Assembly (NCBI GenBank): GCA_027344745.1
Contig: DAHWIS010000070.1
Span: forward strand, 1-6,229
Origin: Microcaldota archaeon
GTDB lineage: Archaea > Micrarchaeota > Micrarchaeia > Micrarchaeales > Micrarchaeaceae
Direction: 5' to 3'
Length of the DNA stretch: 6,229 nt
Shown here piece by piece: positions 1-5,973 of this stretch (position 1 is the first letter of the stretch; the number at the start of each line of letters is the position of its first letter). A program made the translations under genes and the position numbers. The notes under the pieces are model-generated. The model did no database searches and had not been told where the DNA came from. It saw only the letters and a list, made by a program, of their open reading frames with translations.

Positions 1-2
1 GA

Positions 3-27
3 TTTCTTTTTCTTTTTTCTTTATTTT
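3..27 (+). terminator. Oligo-T terminator of an upstream plus-strand gene
   Basis: The first 30 bases are almost pure T on the plus strand, with runs of 3, 5, 6, 3 and 4 T broken by single C or A bases and no preceding hairpin visible. Archaeal RNA polymerase stops at such U-rich tracts without needing a stem-loop. The gene it would serve lies outside the window, so its orientation is inferred from the T-rich strand only. The tract could instead be part of the AT-rich promoter region of secF. Confidence 0.5.
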
Positions 28-55
28 AATATTTATTTAATAATTTATTACATTC

Positions 56-63
56 AATATATT
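56..63 (+). promoter_or_regulatory. Candidate TATA box of the secF-secD-nmd3 operon
   Basis: AATATATT lies about 40 bases before the secF ATG. An archaeal start site 22-27 bases downstream would fall near position 85, giving a short leader of about 18 bases that still contains the ribosome binding site. The whole stretch 20-64 is AT-rich, and other TATA-like runs (around 28-48) could serve instead and give a longer leader, so the exact box is uncertain. Position and composition are seen; function is inferred. Confidence 0.4.
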
Positions 64-82
64 TGCTCCGATAAAACACAGG

Positions 83-94
83 CCTAGCACTAGG
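83..94 (+). repeat. Short inverted repeat overlapping the secF ribosome binding site
   Basis: CCTAG and CTAGG flank a two-base centre. The right arm contains the AGG of the secF Shine-Dalgarno-like sequence (AGGT, 92-95, 7 bases before the ATG). Two G-T pairs could lengthen the stem outward on both sides. It could be an operator-like dyad near the transcription start or a weak hairpin over the ribosome binding site, but an arm of 5 bases also arises by chance. Confidence 0.2.
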
Positions 95-102
95 TTGATT
101 TT

Positions 103-1272
103 ATGCATCTGGTAAACTTCTATGAAAGCAGGCATTACAAGCTATTCGTACTCATACCTATTGCGCTTCTGTTGATAAGCATATATTTCATACCTAAGAT
201 ACAGCTTGACTCATCTTTGACTGGGGGAACGCAGATACAGATGTCCGCAGCCACGAATTTCAGCATGACCAATTTCACTTTAGCGGTAGACTCGAGGTTT
301 CCGCACGCGCAGATACAGCGCTCGGCCATCAACGGAATTACCAGCCTCTCGGTTACGATACCGTCGAACGCAAGCATTGCCTCCGGATATGGATACCTTC
401 TGCAGATATATGGATGGGACAGCAATTATTCAATTGCACAGAGCGCGACCGCGGTGTTTGGCACCGAACTGGGGCGGAATCCGTCCAATGCAAGCGCAAA
501 GGCAGGGCTGGTAGGGGCAAACAATAATATGACCAGAGCGCTATCCTCGATGGACACTTTGGTATCGAGCGAATTGGCTTCTTTGAAACCCCTGGTTGGC
601 AGCACAGCCTATCGGTATAATTCTAGCAGCGCATCCTCAATCGTTGGCACAGGTAAAAAAGCGTATGATAACGCTTCGGTAATATACAAAAATGACATAG
701 TGTCCTATCTGCGCAGATACATAGAATTTACCACATATTCGTATAACGATGTAACGCCCACGCTCGGGGCTTTCTTCCTTACCGAAGTGCGCAATATTAT
801 AATAATAGCGTTTATTTTAGTAGCCATAGCTGTCTTCTTTGTCTTCAGGACGCCGCTTCCGTCTCTGGCGTTGGTATTCGGCGCAGCCAACGACATCATA
901 GTAGCGCTTGGCGCAATGGGCGCATTTGGCATACCCCTTGGAGTGGCATCGATAGGTGGGCTGCTCATGCTCATAGGATATTCAATAGATACCGAATTGT
1001 TATCGGCAATACGAATACTGAAGCGCTCAGAAGGGACACCTGCAGCTCGCGCAATAGGCACCATGAAAACAGGGGTAACTATGACAAGCGCTGCCATAAT
1101 ATCTTTCACTACGCTTTTTATAATCGCATATGTAGTATTCATACCCACTTACATAGAGATTACGGGAGTGGTCATATTTGGATTGGTGGCCGATGTTTTC
1201 ACCACATGGTTTGGCAACTCGATAATGATATTGTGGTACAAGGAGAAGAGGGATAAGAAATGGCAAAGATAA
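103..1272 (+). CDS. secF: Protein translocase subunit SecF (archaeal type, enlarged loop)
   Basis: This is a membrane subunit of the SecDF complex, an RND-superfamily assembly that aids the late steps of protein movement through SecYEG. The 389 residues show a first membrane segment at about 13-31, then the SecF signature at 35-45 (LDSSLTGGTQI, the family's D-x-x-GGT element). A large extracytoplasmic loop runs to about 228 and ends in a typical DVTPTLGAFF stretch. Five hydrophobic segments follow at about 230-248, 254-275, 278-298, 325-345 and 348-378. The conserved IGYSIDTELLSAIRILKR stretch begins at 291. The start fits archaeal SecF, which begins with a short basic/aromatic stretch before the first membrane helix, and AGGT lies 7 bases upstream. 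Archaeal SecF is usually near 290-300 residues. The extra ~90 lie in the loop, roughly residues 117-205, and are Ser/Asn/Ala-rich. The loop has eight N-x-S/T sequons. The 3' end overlaps secD by 13 bases, implying co-transcription and coupled translation. Confidence 0.9.
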   Translation: MHLVNFYESRHYKLFVLIPIALLLISIYFIPKIQLDSSLTGGTQIQMSAATNFSMTNFTLAVDSRFPHAQIQRSAINGITSLSVTIPSNASIASGYGYLLQIYGWDSNYSIAQSATAVFGTELGRNPSNASAKAGLVGANNNMTRALSSMDTLVSSELASLKPLVGSTAYRYNSSSASSIVGTGKKAYDNASVIYKNDIVSYLRRYIEFTTYSYNDVTPTLGAFFLTEVRNIIIIAFILVAIAVFFVFRTPLPSLALVFGAANDIIVALGAMGAFGIPLGVASIGGLLMLIGYSIDTELLSAIRILKRSEGTPAARAIGTMKTGVTMTSAAIISFTTLFIIAYVVFIPTYIEITGVVIFGLVADVFTTWFGNSIMILWYKEKRDKKWQR

Positions 1273-2849
1273 AGGATTACCTGCTTGACCGGCGCATACT
1301 TACGCTGATAGCCATAGCCATCGCGCTTCTTGCGCTTGACCTGCATTACGGGTTGCATTTAGGCATAGAGTTCATAGGCGGCACGCAGATACCCATAACC
1401 CTGCAACATGGCCTTAACCAGTCCGAATTCAGCGGGCTGCTATCAACGCTCGATCAGAGAGTGTCTACGTTTGGGTTGAAGCAGGTCACCGTAGAGGGCA
1501 TAGGGAACTCCGAAGTCTATGTCGTAGTGCCTACGGTATCGCCGAGCGAGATAAACGATACGATATCCATAATAGAGAGCCAGGGAAGGTTTGACGGCAT
1601 AGTAAACGGCAGGGTAGCCATAAACGGGAGCGATATACTGCACAGCAGCATAGGCGCATTGCCCCCTACGTCGGTGAATGGATCGGTTTCGTGGGCGGTA
1701 TCGTTTTTCATAACGCAGAGTGCCGCAGATAGCTTTGCAAAGGTTGTTTTTGGACAGGCCAACATGCCCTTATACATGTTCTTGGACAGGCCGAGCAATA
1801 CAACCATACTCATAAATGCTTCTGGATTGGGGAATATAACCAGCGGGCTTACGGCTTCTGGCGCGCTTGCAGCGATGAAAAATGCGTTAACTCTTGACAA
1901 CAATTCGATACCCGTAATAGCGGTTTACGACAACAATGCGAGCATCCAGAGCGCAGAAAACTTCCTTTCGTCGAAAAAAGGCATCCGCAAGACAGTTTTG
2001 GCAAGCGCCAACATTAATCCCAAACTGCTTGATTATATAAAGTCCAGCAATTATACATTAAAGCTTGAAAGCAAGGCAAATATGACACCGACGTATTTCA
2101 GCAACGGACTTAACAATACCACCCTTGAAACGTGGCCGCTTGTAGGGCTGCTGTCAAGTCCGCTCTTGAATCCATCGATAACAAATGGCAGCATAGGCGA
2201 CAGTTATGAGATATCCGGCGTTGCACCCCTAACGCTTCCGCAGGCGCAGAGGCTCGCATACGCCAACAACCAGTCCAAAAATATCGCAAGCATATTGAGC
2301 GGCGGCGCACTGCCGGTTGGAGTCATAGTAGGTACGCCCGCACAGACATCACCCACATTGGGCAAAGGCGCATTGGACGTAAGCGTACTTGCACTCACTC
2401 TGGCGTCCATATTTGTGTCGATATTCATAGTGTTGAGATACAGGAAGGCATTCCTTATAGCTCCGATAATAATGACTACACTTATGGAGCTTTTTATAAT
2501 AATATCGATAATAGGGCTGATAGGCACGATAGACATAGCCGCTGTCGCAGGAATGATAGCGGTAGTAGGCACAGGTGTCGACGCACAGATAATAATAACC
2601 GATGAAGTGCTTACAAAGGAGGGCACTAGCGGCGCCACAAAGGCGCTTCTCGGAAATGCATTTTATATAGTGTGGGCAGACGCATCGCTGCTCATAATAG
2701 CCATGATGCCCCTACTGTTTTCAACAGCTTTGGTCGACATAATAGGGTTCTCAGAGTCTACGATAATAGGCGCTTTGATGGGCGTGCTCATAACAAGACC
2801 GGCATACGGAGCGATAGTAGGACGGCATTATTCCGAAGGAGGTAGCTGA
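1260..2849 (+). CDS. secD: Protein translocase subunit SecD (archaeal type)
   Basis: This is the partner of SecF in the SecDF translocation accessory complex of the cytoplasmic membrane. The 529 residues begin with a membrane segment at about 12-28, followed by the SecD first motif (LGIEFIGGTQI, 34-44). An extracytoplasmic region of about 340 residues follows and includes the P1-type stretch around 105-125 (ESQGRFDGIVNGR). Next comes the conserved LSGGALPVGVIVGT...SPTLGKGALD block (346-373) just before the second membrane segment. Five segments then lie between about 372 and 520, with the SecD motif GTGVDAQIIITDEV at 437-450. The loop carries about fifteen N-x-S/T sequons and the membrane half has none. 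The ATG lies inside the secF end in another frame, preceded by GAGG at about 7 bases and AGGAG at 14 bases. Archaea lack SecA, so the ATP-driven role known in bacteria does not transfer; use of ion gradient energy is inferred from the family. Confidence 0.92.
   Translation: MAKIKDYLLDRRILTLIAIAIALLALDLHYGLHLGIEFIGGTQIPITLQHGLNQSEFSGLLSTLDQRVSTFGLKQVTVEGIGNSEVYVVVPTVSPSEINDTISIIESQGRFDGIVNGRVAINGSDILHSSIGALPPTSVNGSVSWAVSFFITQSAADSFAKVVFGQANMPLYMFLDRPSNTTILINASGLGNITSGLTASGALAAMKNALTLDNNSIPVIAVYDNNASIQSAENFLSSKKGIRKTVLASANINPKLLDYIKSSNYTLKLESKANMTPTYFSNGLNNTTLETWPLVGLLSSPLLNPSITNGSIGDSYEISGVAPLTLPQAQRLAYANNQSKNIASILSGGALPVGVIVGTPAQTSPTLGKGALDVSVLALTLASIFVSIFIVLRYRKAFLIAPIIMTTLMELFIIISIIGLIGTIDIAAVAGMIAVVGTGVDAQIIITDEVLTKEGTSGATKALLGNAFYIVWADASLLIIAMMPLLFSTALVDIIGFSESTIIGALMGVLITRPAYGAIVGRHYSEGGS
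2836..2843 (+). promoter_or_regulatory. Consensus Shine-Dalgarno sequence of the NMD3-like gene
   Basis: AAGGAGGT lies 7 bases before the ATG at 2851, inside the last codons of secD. It is a near-complete match to the anti-Shine-Dalgarno end of 16S rRNA and is the strongest ribosome binding site in the window. It supports the start at 2851 and strong internal initiation on the secF-secD transcript. Confidence 0.75.
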
Positions 2850-2850
2850 A

Positions 2851-3537
2851 ATGGTAAAATTTTGCCCTACCTGCAACAGGTCAAGCGAAGAGGTCGGGTT
2901 CATAGGCGAATTCTGCGAGGTTTGCACATCGGAGAGGATAGGCAGGACAATACCCGATAGGGTATCGATAAAAAGGTGCAAGAATTGCGGGAACATAAAG
3001 ACAGATATGGGATATGAGCCCCTTGGAAAGGATCCTATAGAGCGTGCGATAAAGCACGAACTTCATGCAAAAGATTTCAGGCTAAAGATGCTCGAATACG
3101 ACGAAACGAAGGGCACTGCGGACATACTTTTTAAGACCGATATAGACGGCAATAAGCTGTCCTTCACGAAAAAATTGCACGTAAAGATGGAGATGGGCTA
3201 CTGCCCGAAATGCTACAGGATGAAAGCGGGCTATTATGAAGCGGTAGTGCAACTCAGGGGCAGAAGCGCGGATGTGGAAAATTTCGTGACAAAATTGCTA
3301 AAGTTCATAGACTCTAGGAATGGATTCGCATCTAAGATAGACGACATGCCTGACGGATGCGACATATACGTGAGCGACAAGGCGGCGGTATCCGCATTCT
3401 TCGACAGCAGGGAAAACCTTAAGCCGAAGAAATCATACGAGCTTTACGGCATGAGAAGAGGAAAGAAGCTCTACAGGCACAAGTTCTTCATAGACCTAAG
3501 GGACCCAAGAGGCCTCTGGAGCAAGAAGAAGCATTAG
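2851..3537 (+). CDS. NMD3 family protein, compact archaeal form
   Basis: This is a homologue of the eukaryotic 60S export adaptor NMD3. Archaea have no nucleus, so a role in 50S subunit maturation or quality control is the usual inference. The 228 residues carry four CxxC pairs: 5/8, 22/25, 43/46 and 118/121. They fit two zinc-binding treble-clef modules, the second split by about 70 residues. Family hallmarks are RCKNCGNIKTDMGY (42-55) and CPKCYRMKAGYYEAVVQLRG (118-137), the latter including the G-Y-Y-E-A-x-x-Q-L-R-G core. The rest is a mixed alpha/beta region ending in a basic tail (SKKKH). Eukaryotic NMD3 is about 500 residues; the nuclear export/localisation tail and further domains are absent here, leaving little more than the core family domain. 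It begins 1 base after the secD stop with a strong ribosome binding site, so it is probably the third gene of the operon. No separate promoter is visible. Its stop touches the thrS stop. Confidence 0.88.
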   Translation: MVKFCPTCNRSSEEVGFIGEFCEVCTSERIGRTIPDRVSIKRCKNCGNIKTDMGYEPLGKDPIERAIKHELHAKDFRLKMLEYDETKGTADILFKTDIDGNKLSFTKKLHVKMEMGYCPKCYRMKAGYYEAVVQLRGRSADVENFVTKLLKFIDSRNGFASKIDDMPDGCDIYVSDKAAVSAFFDSRENLKPKKSYELYGMRRGKKLYRHKFFIDLRDPRGLWSKKKH

Positions 3538-5238
3538 TCATTTTTTGAATTCAAGGTCTTGGTCCCTTGCATCTATCTTCTTTTTGAGTGCGGTCGCAAA
3601 ATTTTCTATGCTTTCGTTTTGGATTTGTATGCCATCCCTGATCCTTATCGACACCTGACCTTTTTCCTTCTCCTTTTTACCCACTATCACAGCGTACGGG
3701 ATCTTTTGCATCTGGACATCGCGTATCTTGTAATCAAGGGTCTTGTCGGATATGTCCAATTCGGCCCTTATGTGCATCGATTTTAGGTCGGCGTACACCT
3801 TCGACGCGTAATCGTTAGACGCTTCTGATATCGATATGACGCGCGCATGTATTGGCGAAAGCCATACTGGGAACTTGCCGCCGTAATGCTCTACAAGTAT
3901 GCCTGTGAACCTTTCCAGGGTGCCCAGTATTGCCCTGTGTATTATCACAGGCGTGTATTGTTTGCCGTCTTCGCCGGTGTATTCTAGCCCGAAATTCAGC
4001 GGCAACTGGTAATCCAATTGTATGGTGGCGCATTGCCATGCACGCCCTATTGAATCGTATACGTCGAAATCTATTTTCGGCCCGTAGAAAGAGCCTTCCT
4101 TCTCCTTGATTTCGTATGCCATGCCGTTTTCCGAGAGCGCAGATTTCAGCGCAGATTCGGCGCGCTCCCATAGGTCGTTGCTGCCCATATGGTCGTCAGG
4201 CATTGTGGAAAGCTTGGCTACGAACTTCATGCCGAACACTGCATATGTCTCCTTTACCATTTTCAACAGCATTGCAATCTCGCCGGCTATCTGGTCCTCC
4301 CTCACAAATATGTGGCCGTCGTCCTGGGTCATCTGTTTTACCCTAAACAGCCCGGTAACTACGCCGCTCAATTCGCTCCTGTGCAGTTTGTCGAATATTG
4401 CAGTCCTGAATGGGAACTCCCTGTAGCTCCAGCGCTTTGACCTGTATATAAGTATTGTAGACGGACAGTTCATAGGTTTCAAACCCACCTCCCCAAACGC
4501 AGATTCGAAGACGAACATGTCGGCCTTATAATGGTCTAGATGGCCGCTTACCTGCCATAGCGCTATGTTCGCCATAAGGGGCGTGCTTATCTCTTTGTAA
4601 TCATATTCTTCTTCCTTCTCTCTCATCAATTTAACCAATTCGTTATATAGGGTTAGGCCTTTTGGGTGCCAATAGACCATCGCCGGCGATACCTCTTGGA
4701 AACTGTAGAGGTCGAGCTGCTCGCCTATCGTCCTGTGGTCCTTTTCCGGAAGGCCAGACCAATCGCTTTTTTTGACTATCGATAGGTCTAGCTTGCGCGC
4801 GGGCTTCTTAGCGTTCTGCAAGGTGCCCGATTCCGCATAGCGATGCGATTGCTCCGCAAGGGGATGGCCCTTTATTGCTACGCTAAGGCGCTTGTTCCAG
4901 CCGAATGGCGCGCCTACAACGTTTATGCCGCTCTGCTTTGCAAGGCTGCGCATATGCTTCAGTAGTTCGAGTGCTTTAGACGGCTCTTCCAGATCATCGC
5001 TCAGGTGCGCGAAGGGGTATATCACGATGTTATCGGATTTCTGCTGCTTGGCAAACTTGACAGAATCCATTATGGCTTTAGACGCAGATTCGGTTGTGTC
5101 CCCTTTTTCTATTGTAACAAGAAGCGCAATGGAGTTCTTTGCAGTTTCTATTTTCTTCTCCGCATTCTCGTATATCTTTGCTTCGGGCTTTATCAGTTCG
5201 TACTCTATTGAATTTACGTCAAGCTGAAGGATTCTCAT
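3538..5238 (-). CDS. thrS: Threonine--tRNA ligase, archaeal type with N-terminal editing domain
   Basis: The enzyme attaches threonine to tRNA-Thr using ATP in the cytoplasm. From the ATG at 5238 it has 566 residues, somewhat short for archaeal ThrRS (usually over 600). Residues 1 to about 140 form the archaeal D-aminoacyl-tRNA-deacylase-like domain that removes mischarged serine; YPFAHLS (74-80) and APFGWNK...KGHPLAE (110-129) are its pocket motifs. The class II catalytic core follows. Motif 2 surrounds R287 (KLHRSELSG). The zinc ligands expected for ThrRS are C258 (MNCPS), H309 (DDGHIF) and H434 (IIHRAILG). Motif 3 includes R443 (GTLERF). The anticodon-binding domain spans about 456-560. 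A longer reading from 5259 adds MALLGVK, but archaeal family members begin MRxLxx, and AGGTG lies 5 bases before the ATG at 5238. N115 replaces a tyrosine seen in well-studied editing domains. The gene converges on the NMD3-like gene with no spacer. Confidence 0.95.
   Translation of the reverse strand: MRILQLDVNSIEYELIKPEAKIYENAEKKIETAKNSIALLVTIEKGDTTESASKAIMDSVKFAKQQKSDNIVIYPFAHLSDDLEEPSKALELLKHMRSLAKQSGINVVGAPFGWNKRLSVAIKGHPLAEQSHRYAESGTLQNAKKPARKLDLSIVKKSDWSGLPEKDHRTIGEQLDLYSFQEVSPAMVYWHPKGLTLYNELVKLMREKEEEYDYKEISTPLMANIALWQVSGHLDHYKADMFVFESAFGEVGLKPMNCPSTILIYRSKRWSYREFPFRTAIFDKLHRSELSGVVTGLFRVKQMTQDDGHIFVREDQIAGEIAMLLKMVKETYAVFGMKFVAKLSTMPDDHMGSNDLWERAESALKSALSENGMAYEIKEKEGSFYGPKIDFDVYDSIGRAWQCATIQLDYQLPLNFGLEYTGEDGKQYTPVIIHRAILGTLERFTGILVEHYGGKFPVWLSPIHARVISISEASNDYASKVYADLKSMHIRAELDISDKTLDYKIRDVQMQKIPYAVIVGKKEKEKGQVSIRIRDGIQIQNESIENFATALKKKIDARDQDLEFKK
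3541..3585 (+). terminator. Oligo-T tracts after the NMD3-like gene, inside the thrS coding end
   Basis: Six T lie at 3541-3546, 3 bases after the NMD3 stop, and five more at 3581-3585. On the plus strand they would give U-runs of the kind at which archaeal polymerase terminates. They are the antisense of lysine codons at the thrS C-terminus, so they serve two purposes or are accidental. No hairpin is evident. Confidence 0.4.
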
Positions 5239-5243
5239 TTTTA

Positions 5244-5248
5244 CACCT
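5244..5248 (-). promoter_or_regulatory. Ribosome binding site deciding the thrS start
   Basis: AGGTG on the minus strand lies 5 bases before the ATG at 5238. The alternative ATG at 5259 has no comparable site at good distance and lies at or ahead of the transcription start predicted from the proximal TATA-like element. This favours the 5238 start, which also gives the family-like N-terminus MRIL. Confidence 0.6.
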
Positions 5249-5273
5249 AGGAGCGCCATATATGCCTTTTCCA

Positions 5274-5281
5274 GTTATATT
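5274..5281 (-). promoter_or_regulatory. Candidate proximal TATA box of thrS
   Basis: Read on the minus strand this is AATATAAC, centred about 40 bases before the thrS ATG at 5238. A start site about 25 bases downstream falls near 5252, giving a leader of about 15 bases that includes the AGGTG site. Another TATA-like run lies 20 bases further upstream (minus strand TATTAAAC, about 5296-5303). The assignment rests on spacing and composition only. Confidence 0.4.
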
Positions 5282-5373
5282 GGAGATCAAAACGTTTAAT
5301 AGCATATGCAGTCCGACATGCCAGTTTTCAAGTATTAGCGCATATCGTATGCTTATGCTGTTTGGAATAATCT

Positions 5374-5411
5374 ACCGCACGCCATTCACTCACCGGATAA
5401 AAACCGCACGC
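5374..5411. repeat. Nine-base direct repeat between thrS and the pilin-like gene
   Basis: ACCGCACGC occurs at 5374-5382 and again at 5403-5411, 29 bases apart. Read on the minus strand this is GCGTGCGGT twice, each copy close to an ATG and to an A/T-rich stretch, immediately downstream of a strong TATA-like element. The copies could be binding sites for a regulator near a transcription start, or a small local duplication. Only the repetition itself is seen. Confidence 0.45.
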
Positions 5412-5414
5412 ATG

Positions 5415-5430
5415 AATTTAAAGCTTTTGT
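5415..5430 (-). promoter_or_regulatory. Near-consensus archaeal BRE and TATA box facing thrS
   Basis: The minus strand reads ACAAAAGCTTTAAATT: an A-rich BRE-like stretch (5423-5430) followed by TTTAAATT (5415-5422). This is the best promoter match in the window. The expected start is near 5392-5395, about 155 bases before the thrS ATG. It would make either a long thrS leader, a separate small RNA, or a very small coding unit. The A-rich part borders the right arm of a possible stem downstream of the pilin-like gene. Confidence 0.5.
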
Positions 5431-5479
5431 GCAACTTGGCCCAGCCTGGCGGATGATGATTGCCCTTTTAAACTGCACA
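5428..5479 (-). other. Possible RNA stem-loop just after the pilin-like gene
   Basis: On the minus strand TGTGCAGTTT (5479 to 5470) can pair with AAGTTGCACA (5437 to 5428) across a 32-base loop. Eight pairs are Watson-Crick and two are G-U. On the plus strand the same two positions would be A-C mismatches, so the stem is better as a minus-strand transcript, that is, a 3' untranslated element of the pilin-like mRNA starting 3 bases after its stop codon. No strong U-run follows, so it is not a classic terminator. The pairing is seen; a role is inferred. Confidence 0.3.
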
Positions 5480-5481
5480 TT

Positions 5482-5973
5482 TTATTGCGAAGGCGTCATA
5501 TATACGCACGAAACTCCGGGGTTTGACGGGCAGGATGACTGTGCGCTTACATTAACCAGATATGTGCCGGTAGATGTTATGCTTGCAAGGTTTCCGCTTA
5601 CGTTCACAGGAGTGTATGCGGTCACATAGTCTAGACCTGCGTTGGTTCTTACTTCAAATACTATCTCATGGCCCACGGTGTCGTTAAGGCTGCCAACCAG
5701 TATGTTCTCGACATTGGGCGGAACGTTCAGCAGCATCAACTGTTTTGCGGGAAATCCCTGGCTTCCTACCGAGGTAGCTATTCCTGCCATCTTGCTTGCC
5801 GACTGCTGCGCTTCGGTAGTGGAAAGGGTAGATGATGACGAAGAAATTTGTATGAATGCAAGCACGACTATAGGCAGCAGTATTATCAGCCCAAACGACA
5901 GGGTTATGAGCAATTCAAGACTTGATTGCGCGGCTTTCCTTTTATGCAATTCATACTTGCTTGTTATGTCCAT
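5482..5973 (-). CDS. Class III signal peptide (pilin-like) protein
   Basis: This is a 163-residue protein with a basic N-terminus (KYELHKRKAA), then QSSLE at 16-20 and a hydrophobic helix at about 19-43. The pattern Q-x-S-x-E at the start of the helix is the archaeal class III signal peptide (DUF361 type). A dedicated prepilin peptidase is expected to cut between A15 and Q16, leaving the helix to pack into a pilus-like filament core or anchor the protein. The exported part is Ser/Thr/Val-rich and beta-prone, has N-x-S/T sequons at N97, N124 and N141, and ends with two cysteines (C148, C156) that could form a small disulfide loop. I do not recognise a specific adhesin or flagellin. The ATG at 5973 is preferred to the GTG at 5976: AAGGAT lies 8 bases upstream, and the ATG shares its A with the stop of the preceding gene (TGATG), suggesting translational coupling. 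No pilus assembly ATPase or peptidase is in view. Confidence 0.8.
   Translation of the reverse strand: MDITSKYELHKRKAAQSSLELLITLSFGLIILLPIVVLAFIQISSSSSTLSTTEAQQSASKMAGIATSVGSQGFPAKQLMLLNVPPNVENILVGSLNDTVGHEIVFEVRTNAGLDYVTAYTPVNVSGNLASITSTGTYLVNVSAQSSCPSNPGVSCVYMTPSQ

Noticed and set aside
2204..2638. A 144-residue open frame on the minus strand inside secD
   Set aside because: It is fully antisense to a well-supported gene, low in complexity and without motifs; it follows from the base pattern of the secD codons.
3508..3517. Ten-base perfect palindrome AGAGGCCTCT near the end of the NMD3-like gene
   Set aside because: It lies within conserved-looking coding sequence, has no loop for an RNA hairpin and is not followed by a T-run.
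4106..4426. Plus-strand open frames inside thrS
   Set aside because: They are antisense shadows of the ThrRS catalytic core, which has all expected motifs.
5239..5259. Extended thrS start at the upstream ATG adding seven residues
   Set aside because: The 5238 start has AGGTG at 5 bases and gives the usual archaeal MRIL-type N-terminus; the upstream ATG lies at or before the predicted transcription start.
5453..5459. Perfect box C (ATGATGA) of a C/D guide RNA on the plus strand
   Set aside because: No box D (CTGA) lies within a suitable distance and no terminal stem is seen; a 7-base match alone is weak.
5428..5480. Possible tRNA suggested by GGCCCAGCCTGGC followed by CTTTTAA on the plus strand
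   Set aside because: The bases resemble a D-arm and a Lys anticodon loop, but the D-stem and anticodon stem do not pair and there is no T-arm motif of the GGTTCAAATCC type.
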